Origin: Granulosicoccus sp.
GTDB taxonomy: Bacteria > Pseudomonadota > Gammaproteobacteria > Granulosicoccales > Granulosicoccaceae
Direction of reading: 5' to 3'
Length of the DNA: 49,837 nucleotides
Assembly: GCA_020627685.1 (NCBI GenBank)
Contig: JAHDGK010000012.1
Coordinates: 1 to 49,837, forward strand
Shown: one piece after another, positions 25,474 through 33,355 of the stretch
How positions within the stretch are numbered: the first letter of the stretch is position 1
Layout: each line of letters starts with the position of its first letter
The notes under the pieces: generated by a model
What the model saw: the letters and a program-made list of their open reading frames with translations, nothing else
Told to the model about the DNA's origin: nothing
Databases searched by the model: none
Made by a program: the position numbers and the translations under genes

Positions 25474-25490
25474 TAGAACACTCTGTTCTA
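25474..25490. promoter_or_regulatory. Inverted repeat operator candidate (TAGAACA-CTC-TGTTCTA)
   Basis: Two perfect 7-base arms (25474-25480 and 25484-25490) flank a three-base spacer in the divergent region between the LysR gene and the SnoaL-like gene. It is about 70 bases from the SnoaL start and 45 from the LysR start. The T-N15-A outline is close to the LysR-type box, so autoregulation and control of the neighbour are plausible. Confidence 0.6.
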
Positions 25491-25558
25491 TTTGGTTGTA
25501 TATCACAAGATCTGTCCCGGTGCTAGATTAGCGCCAGTCATAACACAGGGGCAGACCC

Positions 25559-26416
25559 ATGAAATTTTCAAGAATCATCAAAGCTTCGGTAGTGGTAGCA
25601 CCGTTACTGATCGCTGGAATAGCCACGGCAGACGCACAGGACAAAGACAATATGGATTCAAATAAAAAGAAAGTCAGCGAGCTATTAGATACGTTTAATA
25701 CAGGTGATTCAGCGCCTATTGCGTACATAAATGCAGAACACTACGTTCAGCATAATCTTGATGTTGCTGATGGTTTAGCAGGCTTCGGTGAGGTCATGAA
25801 GAATGCGCCTCCGCAAGGATTTAAGGCCAAGGTCCATCGGGTTTTCGCTGACGGCGATTACGTCGTTGCCCACACTGAATACGATTTTTTCGGACCTAAA
25901 GCTGGATTCGATGTATTCCGTTTTGAAGATGGTTTAATCGTAGAACACTGGGATAACCTGACTGAGATAACTCCACCGAATCCGAGTGGGCGAACTCAGT
26001 TCGACGGGGCGACAACGGTTGAAGATCTTGACGCAACAGATAGCAACAAAGCCATTGTTGAAGCATTTGTAAACGATATTCTTATGGGTGCAAACCCTGA
26101 CAAAATTACAGACTACGTTAGTACGGAAACCTACCTGCAGCACAACTCAGCTGTAGCTGATGGGCTTGACGGCCTCGGCGCTGCTCTTAAGTATTTTGCC
26201 GATAACGGTTTAGTCATGCAGTACGACACCCTGCACAACGTATTGGGCGAAGGTAATTTTGTCCTGACTATGAGCGAGGGCAAGTTTGGTAAGGGCGATC
26301 ACGTGGCATTTTATGATCTCTTCCGTTTGGACAACGGCTTGATCGTTGAACACTGGGACGTGATTCAGACAATTCCAAATGAATCTGACTGGAAAAATCA
26401 GAACGGCAAATTCTAA
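25559..26416 (+). CDS. Exported protein with two tandem SnoaL/NTF2-like domains
   Basis: 285 residues, ATG at 25559 with CAGGGG upstream. A Sec signal peptide ends near ATADAQ (about residue 27), so the protein is periplasmic. Two similar NTF2-like domains follow. Domain 1 (about 36-140) has HYVQHNLDVADGLAGFGEVM and FRFEDGLIVEHWDNL. Domain 2 (about 162-272) has TYLQHNSAVADGLDGLGAAL and FRLDNGLIVEHWDVI. The paired QHN...VADGL and GLIVEHWD signatures show an internal duplication of a SnoaL-like polyketide-cyclase/aldol-type fold, a family that usually has one domain of about 130 residues. Function unknown. It is divergent from a LysR gene and followed by a terminator. Confidence 0.82.
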   Translation: MKFSRIIKASVVVAPLLIAGIATADAQDKDNMDSNKKKVSELLDTFNTGDSAPIAYINAEHYVQHNLDVADGLAGFGEVMKNAPPQGFKAKVHRVFADGDYVVAHTEYDFFGPKAGFDVFRFEDGLIVEHWDNLTEITPPNPSGRTQFDGATTVEDLDATDSNKAIVEAFVNDILMGANPDKITDYVSTETYLQHNSAVADGLDGLGAALKYFADNGLVMQYDTLHNVLGEGNFVLTMSEGKFGKGDHVAFYDLFRLDNGLIVEHWDVIQTIPNESDWKNQNGKF

Positions 26417-26440
26417 GTTATTACCGCTCTAGACAAAAAG

Positions 26441-26466
26441 CACCGCCTTATTGGCGGTGTTTTTTT
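26441..26466. terminator. Bidirectional intrinsic terminator
   Basis: CACCGCC (26441-26447) pairs with GGCGGTG (26453-26459) around TTATT, followed by seven T's (26460-26466) and preceded by five A's (26435-26439). It can end both the SnoaL-like transcript (plus) and the DUF1304-kynU transcript (minus). Confidence 0.9.
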
Positions 26467-26486
26467 GAATTATTAACAAGTTCAAA

Positions 26487-27734
26487 TCAGGTGACCAGAT
26501 TTTTACGATTGAAACGTTCTTCCTGCCACTCATTGGTTTCTAACACTTCTTTTAAGTGATGGGCAGCGTCCCAGACATCCACGTATCGAAGAAACAGGGG
26601 GGTAATCCCGAATCTCATGATATTGGGTTGGCGGAAATCACCTGTAACGCCTCGAGCAATAAGCGCCTGAATAATTGAATAACCATTCTGATGAGTTAGT
26701 GAGACTTGCCCGTTCCTCTTATTGACATCTTTTGGGCTGTAGAAACCTATGCCGTAAGAGGTGCACCAATGTTCAATAAGATTAGCGAAAATCTCAGACA
26801 GCCTTTTACCTTTATCGTAAAGATCGTGCATATCCACATCTGCGATCACATCTAAGCCCGCGCTCATAGCAACTTGGGACAAAGTGGGTTGAGTGCCGGT
26901 CAGAAAAGCGTTCGCACCTTGAGCGGCTCGATAACCAGGTTCGAATTTAAACGGTTCGGCGTGGCCATGCCATCCGGTAAGCGGTTGTTTGAATTTCCCA
27001 TGATGTCTTTTCGCTGCATAGACGAAAGCGGGTGCTCCCGGGCCGCCGTTTAAATACTTGTACATGCAGCCGACGGCAAAATCGACGTTCTCTTCATGAA
27101 AATTAACAGGGATAGCGCCGGCGGAATGGCAAACATCTGATATGACTAATGCGCCGTGTGAATGCGCCAGAGCAGTCAATGATTTTATGTCGCAAATTTC
27201 CCCGGATCGATAGTCGACCTGATTGACTAACACCACCGCTGTATCATCATCTATGAGTTGTTCGATAGTGTCTGCGTCTCGCCCTGCTAACTTTATGTTT
27301 ACATGATTAAGCAAAGAGGCGACGCCCTCAATCATGTACAGATCTGTGGGAAAAGAACTCAGCTCCGATACTATCGTGTTTCTTCCGGATTGCATCGACA
27401 AAGCTGCGTGTAGAGTTTTGTAAATGTTCAAACCCGTTGAGTCGGAGACAACCACCTCTTCTGCGTCAGCTCCTAAAAGCGCGGCTAATCGGTTTCCTAA
27501 GGTGTCTGATAAAAGCCACCAGCCCGCTGTATTCTGACTAGTGATGAGTCCTTTAGCCCAGTCCTCAGTGAGTGTGTTGTGCACAGTTTCAACAACGCGT
27601 TTGGGCATTGGACCTAGGGAATTTCCGCACAGGTAAATTTTACCGTCTTCAAGTGCGAATTCTTGGCGTTTGCCAGCAAACGGATCTGATTGGTCGAGTG
27701 CGATCGCCTCTTGGCGTGTCAGCAAGGTTGTCAT
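26487..27734 (-). CDS. kynU: Kynureninase
   Basis: 415 residues, ATG at 27734. PLP-dependent fold type I enzyme with kynureninase landmarks: IYLCGNSLGPMPK (33-45), VVSDSTGLNIYKTLHAAL, FPTDLYMIEG, DVCHSAGAIPVNF with the PLP-binding Asp200, and the Schiff-base lysine K226 in GCMYKYLNGGPGAPAF. It hydrolyses kynurenine or 3-hydroxykynurenine to (3-hydroxy)anthranilate and alanine. Its ATG overlaps the stop of the upstream DUF1304 gene (ATGA), so translation is coupled. No tryptophan dioxygenase, formamidase or kynurenine monooxygenase lies in the window. Confidence 0.93.
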   Translation of the reverse strand: MTTLLTRQEAIALDQSDPFAGKRQEFALEDGKIYLCGNSLGPMPKRVVETVHNTLTEDWAKGLITSQNTAGWWLLSDTLGNRLAALLGADAEEVVVSDSTGLNIYKTLHAALSMQSGRNTIVSELSSFPTDLYMIEGVASLLNHVNIKLAGRDADTIEQLIDDDTAVVLVNQVDYRSGEICDIKSLTALAHSHGALVISDVCHSAGAIPVNFHEENVDFAVGCMYKYLNGGPGAPAFVYAAKRHHGKFKQPLTGWHGHAEPFKFEPGYRAAQGANAFLTGTQPTLSQVAMSAGLDVIADVDMHDLYDKGKRLSEIFANLIEHWCTSYGIGFYSPKDVNKRNGQVSLTHQNGYSIIQALIARGVTGDFRQPNIMRFGITPLFLRYVDVWDAAHHLKEVLETNEWQEERFNRKNLVT

Positions 27735-28117
27735 GCGAGGTTATCGGACTTTCGATAAGACCATAACAACAGAGCCAATGCGAGTGTGGCAGGTACTGTT
27801 TGAATCAGCAGGGTCTTTATGGTGACAGTCACCGCGCCGAAGATACCGGCGGTTGCCACAAAAAGCAGGAAGCAGACTGCTACATTTTTTTGCCAGCTTT
27901 TATCCTTAATGAATAAGGACCAGGCAAGGCCTGCGGCCAAAAAGAAGTTATAGATACCCTGATTGGCGGCTAACTGAGTGGTTTGTTCAAATAATTCTAG
28001 TGGGAAATCACTAAATACTCGGGGGCCGCGACTGGTCCAGGCGAAAATCTCAAACCAGGCGATGTAGAAATGGAGTAGGGAGATGATCCCCACTAATAGC
28101 AAGGCAGCTAGTCTCAT
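27731..28117 (-). CDS. DUF1304 family small membrane protein
   Basis: 128 residues from ATG at 28117; a TTG four codons upstream is possible, but neither start has a convincing ribosome-binding site and the family sequence begins at RLAALLLVG. Four hydrophobic helices are visible, the first including ISLLHFYIAWFEIFAW, typical of DUF1304 membrane proteins of unknown function. The stop TGA overlaps the kynU start by four bases. Co-translation with kynureninase suggests a role in transport or tolerance of aromatic amines or kynurenine, which is inference only. Confidence 0.82.
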   Translation of the reverse strand: MRLAALLLVGIISLLHFYIAWFEIFAWTSRGPRVFSDFPLELFEQTTQLAANQGIYNFFLAAGLAWSLFIKDKSWQKNVAVCFLLFVATAGIFGAVTVTIKTLLIQTVPATLALALLLWSYRKSDNLA

Positions 28118-28274
28118 GCGTGGTTTCAACCGGTTTGTATGAAGGGTGGCGCTGATTTTATACGAAGTGCCCAGGATTGGTGAAAGATTGGACGGTCGTT
28201 GAGCGAGCGCCGTCTAAAGGCTGAATCCGGTGTCTTTGAGGGACCGACACTCCGGTTTATGTTTACAATGCGAT

Positions 28275-29240
28275 ATGGGCATACTCTCACTAGGCTATAT
28301 CGGTATTCGGTCTAATCAACTCGATGATTGGACAGGTTTTTCTGTCAATCAGTTAGGTATGAGCCTACTTGATGCGGCCGGTAAAAACCGATCGTTTCGC
28401 ATGGACGACCACAAGCAGCGTTTCATCGTATCGGATGAACCCGGTGACACCTTGGCGTTTATAGGGTGGGAGGTCGCGACATCTTCCGATCTCACACAGT
28501 TGGCATCAGCGGTAGAAGAACACGGTTATCCAGTCACCATGGCTTCCCAGTCACTGTGCGATAGGCGATTTGTATCACAGATGATCTATTTCGATGACCC
28601 TGATGGGAATCGGGTGGAATTATTCTTTAACCCCATGAAAGATACCGAACCGTTTAAACCCGGAAGAGCAATATCCGGATTTAAAACGGGTGCTTATGGA
28701 ATGGGCCATGCGGTATTGCACGCCACAGATGTAGAAAGCTTATTGGTGTTTTATAGAGACGTGCTGGGCTTTTCTGTCAGTGATTATGGTCTTTCGCCTT
28801 ACCCGATGTATTTTTTCCATGTAAACGGACGCCATCATAGTTTTGCGGTCATTGGTACTGGTAGTTTAGGTTTCCATCACTTTATGGTTGAGTACAATAA
28901 TCTAGATGATGTCGGGCAAGGGTATGACTTGGCACAAATGGAGCCGGACAAAATTGCCTATACACTTGGCCGGCATACCAACGACTACATGACGTCGTTT
29001 TACGCCAACACCCCTTCCGGCTTTTTCATCGAAAGCGGCTGGGGTGGTCGCATTATTGATCAATTAACCTGGGAGCCGCATGAAACGTTTGTGGGGCCTA
29101 GCTTCTGGGGGCATGAACGCCTGCATTTGCCTGAGGATAAACGAAAAACGCTGCGCGATATGCGTTTGCAGGCGGCGAAAGACGGTCTTCAGGCTCCCAT
29201 GCTGGTCGATTGTCCCTGGCTATACAGTACCCGTTCTTAG
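28275..29240 (+). CDS. Type I extradiol ring-cleavage dioxygenase (VOC fold, BphC-like)
   Basis: 321 residues from ATG at 28275, where the first beta-strand of the family begins (ILSLGYIGI). A GTG at 28230 with AAAGG nine bases upstream would add 15 residues and cannot be excluded. Two VOC domains are present, the second catalytic. Iron ligands match the BphC pattern: H145 (MGHAVLH), H201 or H202 (GFHHFMVEY) and E253 (FFIESGWGG). Second-sphere residues are H187/H188 (GRHHSFAV), H234 (LGRHTND) and a Tyr near 243. The enzyme should open a catechol meta to a hydroxyl. It is followed after 6 bases by the MhpA-like hydroxylase, which probably supplies the catechol. Confidence 0.85.
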   Translation: MGILSLGYIGIRSNQLDDWTGFSVNQLGMSLLDAAGKNRSFRMDDHKQRFIVSDEPGDTLAFIGWEVATSSDLTQLASAVEEHGYPVTMASQSLCDRRFVSQMIYFDDPDGNRVELFFNPMKDTEPFKPGRAISGFKTGAYGMGHAVLHATDVESLLVFYRDVLGFSVSDYGLSPYPMYFFHVNGRHHSFAVIGTGSLGFHHFMVEYNNLDDVGQGYDLAQMEPDKIAYTLGRHTNDYMTSFYANTPSGFFIESGWGGRIIDQLTWEPHETFVGPSFWGHERLHLPEDKRKTLRDMRLQAAKDGLQAPMLVDCPWLYSTRS

Positions 29241-29246
29241 CGCTTT

Positions 29247-30791
29247 ATGAATGCGAGCGAATCAAACACATCTGAATGGGATGCGGACATTGCCATCGTT
29301 GGATGTGGGCCGGTAGGGGCAACCCTTGCGTTATTACTGGCTAACTATGGTTTATCCAGCGTTGTTCTGGACAAAGAAAATGCTATATACCCCTTGCCGC
29401 GGGCTGTGCATTTCGATGATCAGATTATGCGGGTGTTTCAATCCATTGGAGTAGCTGAAGAGCTGATCAAGGTAATCCGGTACAACCCGGGCATGCGTTT
29501 CGTCGACCCCAAAGGTGATCTGTTGCTGGACTGGCCACGTCCCTCCGGTATCAGTGAAAACGGTTGGCATAGCAGTTATCGTTTTCACCAACCTGATCTT
29601 GAAACCCTATTGAGAGCCCGGCTTGCAGAACACCGCAGATCGCAATTAATAAGCAATGCGGAAGTGACCGATCTCCAGCAAACGGATAGCGGTTGTGTGA
29701 CATCGTTTAAGCATCGTAAGAGCGGTCAATTGGCTACAGTAAAAAGTCGCTATGTGGTCGGCTGCGACGGTGCCAATTCCACTGTCCGAAAATTTATTGG
29801 AGAAGGTGTTGACGATCTTGGGTTTAATGAACGCTGGATTGTTATTGATGTTCTACTTTCTGAGGATAAACCCGAACTAGGCGACTTCACGATCCAGCAT
29901 TGTGGCGGTGAAAGACCTTCCACGTATGTCAGAGGGCCTGCCAATCGGCGAAGATGGGAAATATCATTGAATGACACAGACGATTCCCATCAAATAACCT
30001 CCGATGACTCTATCTGGAATTTGCTATCCCCGTGGTTATCACCATCGGAGGCAACGATAGAGCGTCGCGCTGTTTATGAATTTAAATCAACAGTGGCAAA
30101 ACAGTGGCGAAACAAACGGTTGTTTATAGCCGGCGATGCCGCGCATCTTACGCCGCCGTTTATGGGGCAGGGAATGTGTGCCGGAATTCGTGACGTGGCG
30201 AATCTCGCCTGGAAGCTCGCAGTTGCGGTAAAGCGCGATGAGGTTGAATGCCCATCGGTAACGGGTATGTTGGATAGCTATCAACAAGAGCGTGAGCCCA
30301 ACGTTAAGCAGTACATCACTACCGCTATTGGTTTAGGTGTTTTACTCAACTCATGTCGGACTAAGGAGTCGTTGGACAAAGCATTTCCTAATGTCGATGG
30401 TGTTGTGCAAATGAGTAGCATTGTCCCGGGGCTTGGCAAAGGTCTTAAAGCCGGTTCCACAGAACATCAGGGTCATTGGTTTCCACAGCCGTTGCTCGCC
30501 GACGGATCTCGTCTAGACGACGTTATGAAAAACCGAGCCGTCCTATTGCTTAGTTCCGACTTATGGAAAGACTATTTGTCGTCAGGCCAGGACTATGGCG
30601 GGCAGCTGCAGTTGTTGTTTTCAGACGATGAGCCGGAAATTGCCAAGCAGCTGGACGCACTGAACACTCAGGCGGTTTTACTCAGGCCTGACTATTACCT
30701 GATGGGATCAGCAAATAATGTCGCTGAATTGAATTCGATACTTGTCACGGCATCGGCAGTTTTTAACGCCTTGTACGAACCTGCTAATTGA
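29247..30791 (+). CDS. MhpA-like FAD-dependent aromatic hydroxylase
   Basis: 514 residues, ATG at 29247. Group A flavoprotein monooxygenase: FAD dinucleotide motif AIVGCGPVGATLALLLANYG (about 16-35), the conserved GCDGANSTVRK segment, and the second FAD motif LFIAGDAAHLTPPFMGQGMC. The sequence and length resemble 3-(3-hydroxyphenyl)propionate hydroxylase. It uses NAD(P)H and O2 to ortho-hydroxylate a phenol to a catechol, which the upstream dioxygenase can cleave. The rest of the mhp pathway (hydrolase, hydratase, aldolase) is not nearby, so the ring-cleavage product must be handled by genes elsewhere. The pair converges on an acyl-CoA dehydrogenase gene. Confidence 0.87.
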   Translation: MNASESNTSEWDADIAIVGCGPVGATLALLLANYGLSSVVLDKENAIYPLPRAVHFDDQIMRVFQSIGVAEELIKVIRYNPGMRFVDPKGDLLLDWPRPSGISENGWHSSYRFHQPDLETLLRARLAEHRRSQLISNAEVTDLQQTDSGCVTSFKHRKSGQLATVKSRYVVGCDGANSTVRKFIGEGVDDLGFNERWIVIDVLLSEDKPELGDFTIQHCGGERPSTYVRGPANRRRWEISLNDTDDSHQITSDDSIWNLLSPWLSPSEATIERRAVYEFKSTVAKQWRNKRLFIAGDAAHLTPPFMGQGMCAGIRDVANLAWKLAVAVKRDEVECPSVTGMLDSYQQEREPNVKQYITTAIGLGVLLNSCRTKESLDKAFPNVDGVVQMSSIVPGLGKGLKAGSTEHQGHWFPQPLLADGSRLDDVMKNRAVLLLSSDLWKDYLSSGQDYGGQLQLLFSDDEPEIAKQLDALNTQAVLLRPDYYLMGSANNVAELNSILVTASAVFNALYEPAN

Positions 30792-30818
30792 CCGTCTTAT
30801 TGTAGGATTGAGTGCACG

Positions 30819-31979
30819 TTAATAAGATCGTGGTAAACCTAATACGTGTTCGGACAAGTACGACAAAATCAGATTAGTGGAGATGGGTGCTACCTGATAT
30901 AGGCGTGTTTCCCGGAACTTACGTTCTATATCGTATTCTTCTGCAAATCCGAAACCACCATGCGTTTGTATGCACGCATTCGCTGCTTCAAAGGAGGCGT
31001 CTGCTGCCAGCATTTTAGCCATGTTGGCTTCCGCGCCTGGGTTGGCACCGGATTCATACAGGGATAGTGCCTCGTTCACCATCAGTTCGGCTGCACGCAT
31101 GTTGGTATACGCTTTCGCCAGTGGAAACTGTATGCCCTGGTTCTGACCGATGGGGCGATCAAATACCGAACGCTGTCCTGCATAATCAACCGACTTTTGA
31201 ATGAACCATTTAGCATCACCAATACACTCCGCGGCGATAAGAATACGTTCTGCGTTCATACCGGTGAGGATATATTTAAATCCTTGTCCTTCCTCTCCAA
31301 TGAGGTTCTCTCTAGGCACCCGAAGGTCGTCGAAGAAAACCTCTGTGGTTGCGTGATTCATCATGGTTTTAATCGGTTTAATACTCAAGCCGCTATTTTT
31401 TGCGTCCCGCAAATCGACCAGAATTACTGATAAGCCTTGAGTTTTCTTGGCGCCCTCTGACTGAGGTGTCGTCCTGGCCAATAACATCATGAGGTCTGAA
31501 TGCTCGGCGCGGCTTGTCCAAATTTTTTGTCCGTTGATGACGTAGTCATCGCCGTCAATCACGGCGGTAGTGCGTAGCGCACCAGTATCTGTACCGGATG
31601 TCGGTTCGGTCACCCCGAAAGCTTGTAGCCTGAGTGTGCCGTTAGCAATTTGTGGTAGATATCGACTCTTTTGTTCTTCTGAGCCATGCCGCAACAAAGT
31701 GCCCATGGTATAGATCTGCGCATGGCAAGCCGCACCGTTGCATCCAGCCCGTTGCATTTCCTCTAGTACAGCGGCAGCCGCCGACAATGGCAGCCCGGAT
31801 CCTCCGTACTGCTCTGGGATTAGAATAGATAACCAGCCATCCGAAGTTAGCGCGTTGACGAAGTCGCTTGGATAGGCCATTCGTCTATCCAGATCTCGCC
31901 AATATTCGCCTGGAAAATTGGAACATAATTTCGCAATGGCGTGACGAATATCTTGGTAGTTCTTGGCGTTATCAAACAT
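30819..31979 (-). CDS. Acyl-CoA dehydrogenase family protein
   Basis: 386 residues from ATG at 31979; an in-frame GTG four codons upstream is a poorer start. FAD-binding features are typical: FGVTEPTSGTDTGAL (121-135), the INGQKIWTSRAEHSD segment and THGGFGFAEEYDIERKFRE. The usual catalytic Glu in the YEGT motif is absent, the sequence there being RLYQVAPISTNL. A Glu in helix G (E244, MNAERILIAAE) lies where isovaleryl-CoA and long-chain enzymes keep their base, so activity is probable. It follows the class I amidotransferase on the same strand with a gap of 52 bases. Acyl specificity unknown. Confidence 0.88.
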   Translation of the reverse strand: MFDNAKNYQDIRHAIAKLCSNFPGEYWRDLDRRMAYPSDFVNALTSDGWLSILIPEQYGGSGLPLSAAAAVLEEMQRAGCNGAACHAQIYTMGTLLRHGSEEQKSRYLPQIANGTLRLQAFGVTEPTSGTDTGALRTTAVIDGDDYVINGQKIWTSRAEHSDLMMLLARTTPQSEGAKKTQGLSVILVDLRDAKNSGLSIKPIKTMMNHATTEVFFDDLRVPRENLIGEEGQGFKYILTGMNAERILIAAECIGDAKWFIQKSVDYAGQRSVFDRPIGQNQGIQFPLAKAYTNMRAAELMVNEALSLYESGANPGAEANMAKMLAADASFEAANACIQTHGGFGFAEEYDIERKFRETRLYQVAPISTNLILSYLSEHVLGLPRSY

Positions 31980-32031
31980 GGAGTCTGGCACCTGGCATTA
32001 GCGCAATTGTCGTGTCAGTCGAGCAGGAGAT

Positions 32032-32721
32032 TTACGATTTTGCTTGTCTGAAAAACTCTGCAATCTCATCGGCATATAGAGAGGGTTCTACTGTTCCTGT
32101 TTGCATTGTATTTCTGGCGTGCTCTATTTCTTTATCGGTGAGTATCTTGCCTTCGAAGGCCTCTATTGCATCCTCGACTAAGGGTTTTTGAAACTCCGGG
32201 TGAAACTGCACGGAGCGAGCAGGAAAATCGTAGTTGAGAGCGGCTACCGGGCAGTAACTAGCGCTTGCAACGACAGTCGCACCTTCGGGGACTGCAACCA
32301 CTTGATCCTGATGCATAGCATGTGCGGTGTAGGAGTTTCCTTGTTCTTCATATTCATGGACGCCGACGATGAACCCCGCATCGGATTTCTCAGCCTTGCC
32401 GCCGAAAGCTTCCGCCATAATTTGATGACCGAAACAAATGCCAAAAACTGGTATTTGCTGGGCCTTTACTTGATTTAGAAATTCTTTCAATGGCTCCATC
32501 CACGCTGTCTCGTCATACACGCCTTTCTCAGAGCCCGACAGAATGTATCCATCATATTCAGCCGGTGATTCAGGTAGAGGTTCGCCGATCGCAATGTAGA
32601 TAGGCGTGAATTTAGCCTCGCTGAATGACGGAGAAATCCAGCGTTCAATAAGTTCGGCGGCATTGCCGTGCTGGTCAAACCCTTTATCCGGAGAGCTTAA
32701 ATTCAATATGGCGATATTCAT
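32032..32721 (-). CDS. Class I glutamine amidotransferase-like protein
   Basis: 229 residues from ATG at 32721, chosen because the fold begins with MNIAILNLSSPDKG; a GTG at 32787 would add 22 unrelated residues. The nucleophile elbow GICFGHQIMAEAFGG carries the catalytic Cys and the VQFHPEF segment the catalytic His, followed by a Glu-containing stretch. This is a stand-alone GMP-synthase-type amidotransferase domain of the kind often found with gamma-glutamyl-amine or polyamine catabolism (PuuD-like in a broad sense). No synthetase partner is adjacent. It is divergent from the tctB gene and upstream of an acyl-CoA dehydrogenase. Confidence 0.82.
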   Translation of the reverse strand: MNIAILNLSSPDKGFDQHGNAAELIERWISPSFSEAKFTPIYIAIGEPLPESPAEYDGYILSGSEKGVYDETAWMEPLKEFLNQVKAQQIPVFGICFGHQIMAEAFGGKAEKSDAGFIVGVHEYEEQGNSYTAHAMHQDQVVAVPEGATVVASASYCPVAALNYDFPARSVQFHPEFQKPLVEDAIEAFEGKILTDKEIEHARNTMQTGTVEPSLYADEIAEFFRQAKS

Positions 32722-32814
32722 GGCATTTTTGATTTGATCTAACAGGCGATAGTATACTGCCTGCGCTGCGCCATACGACGTGGTCACTGATTTCAGATTG
32801 CAAATAACGAAACA

Positions 32815-33345
32815 ATGGATAAAGACACGGGACAGCTTGCAGGAATACGAATTGCCTATCCCGCGTTTCTACTGTTCGCTGTTTTTTTAGCGGCGACGTT
32901 CACTGATCAAGTGAAGTGGTTCAATAATCTAGTCCTTTTCAAGCAACCCGGCTTGTGGGCATTAATCAGTGTTAGCGGAATGGTAGTCACCGCATTGATT
33001 GCTTGTATCCAGGTTTTTATAAAACCAAAAACAGCAGATGTTACTTGGCGATCAGATGTACAAGAACTCGGCTTCTGGGTTCGTGCTTGTGAATATCTGG
33101 TTTGGTTCATGGTGTATGTGTTTGCCGTGCCCTATCTGGGTTACCTACCATGCACGATCCTTTTCACAACACTGCTGACGTTAAGAGTTGGGCACCGCTC
33201 CATGCGTTGGTGTGTAAGAGCAATCCTTTTAGCCGTTGTCACCGTCGTTATTTTCAGAGCTTTTTTGCAGGTAAAGATTCCAGGTGGCCAAATATACGAA
33301 TGGCTACCGTCACCCTTGAGCAAGTTCTTGCTCATGTATTTATAG
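32815..33345 (+). CDS. Tripartite tricarboxylate transporter small membrane subunit (TctB family)
   Basis: 176 residues, ATG at 32815 (weak ribosome-binding site). Four to five hydrophobic helices are visible (IAYPAFLLFAVFLAATF near the N-terminus, LWALISVSGMVVTALIAC, FAVPYLGYLPCTILFTTLL). Pattern and size match TctB small subunits of TTT importers. The tctA gene follows 10 bases downstream. A periplasmic TctC-type binding protein is missing from the window, so the system must use a binding protein encoded elsewhere. Confidence 0.82.
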   Translation: MDKDTGQLAGIRIAYPAFLLFAVFLAATFTDQVKWFNNLVLFKQPGLWALISVSGMVVTALIACIQVFIKPKTADVTWRSDVQELGFWVRACEYLVWFMVYVFAVPYLGYLPCTILFTTLLTLRVGHRSMRWCVRAILLAVVTVVIFRAFLQVKIPGGQIYEWLPSPLSKFLLMYL

Positions 33346-33355
33346 GACGCTGACC

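Noticed and set aside
25474-25490. Similarity of the inverted repeat to a eukaryotic steroid-receptor element (AGAACA-N3-TGTTCT)
   Set aside because: This is coincidence; the bacterial context beside a LysR gene explains it as a dimeric regulator site.
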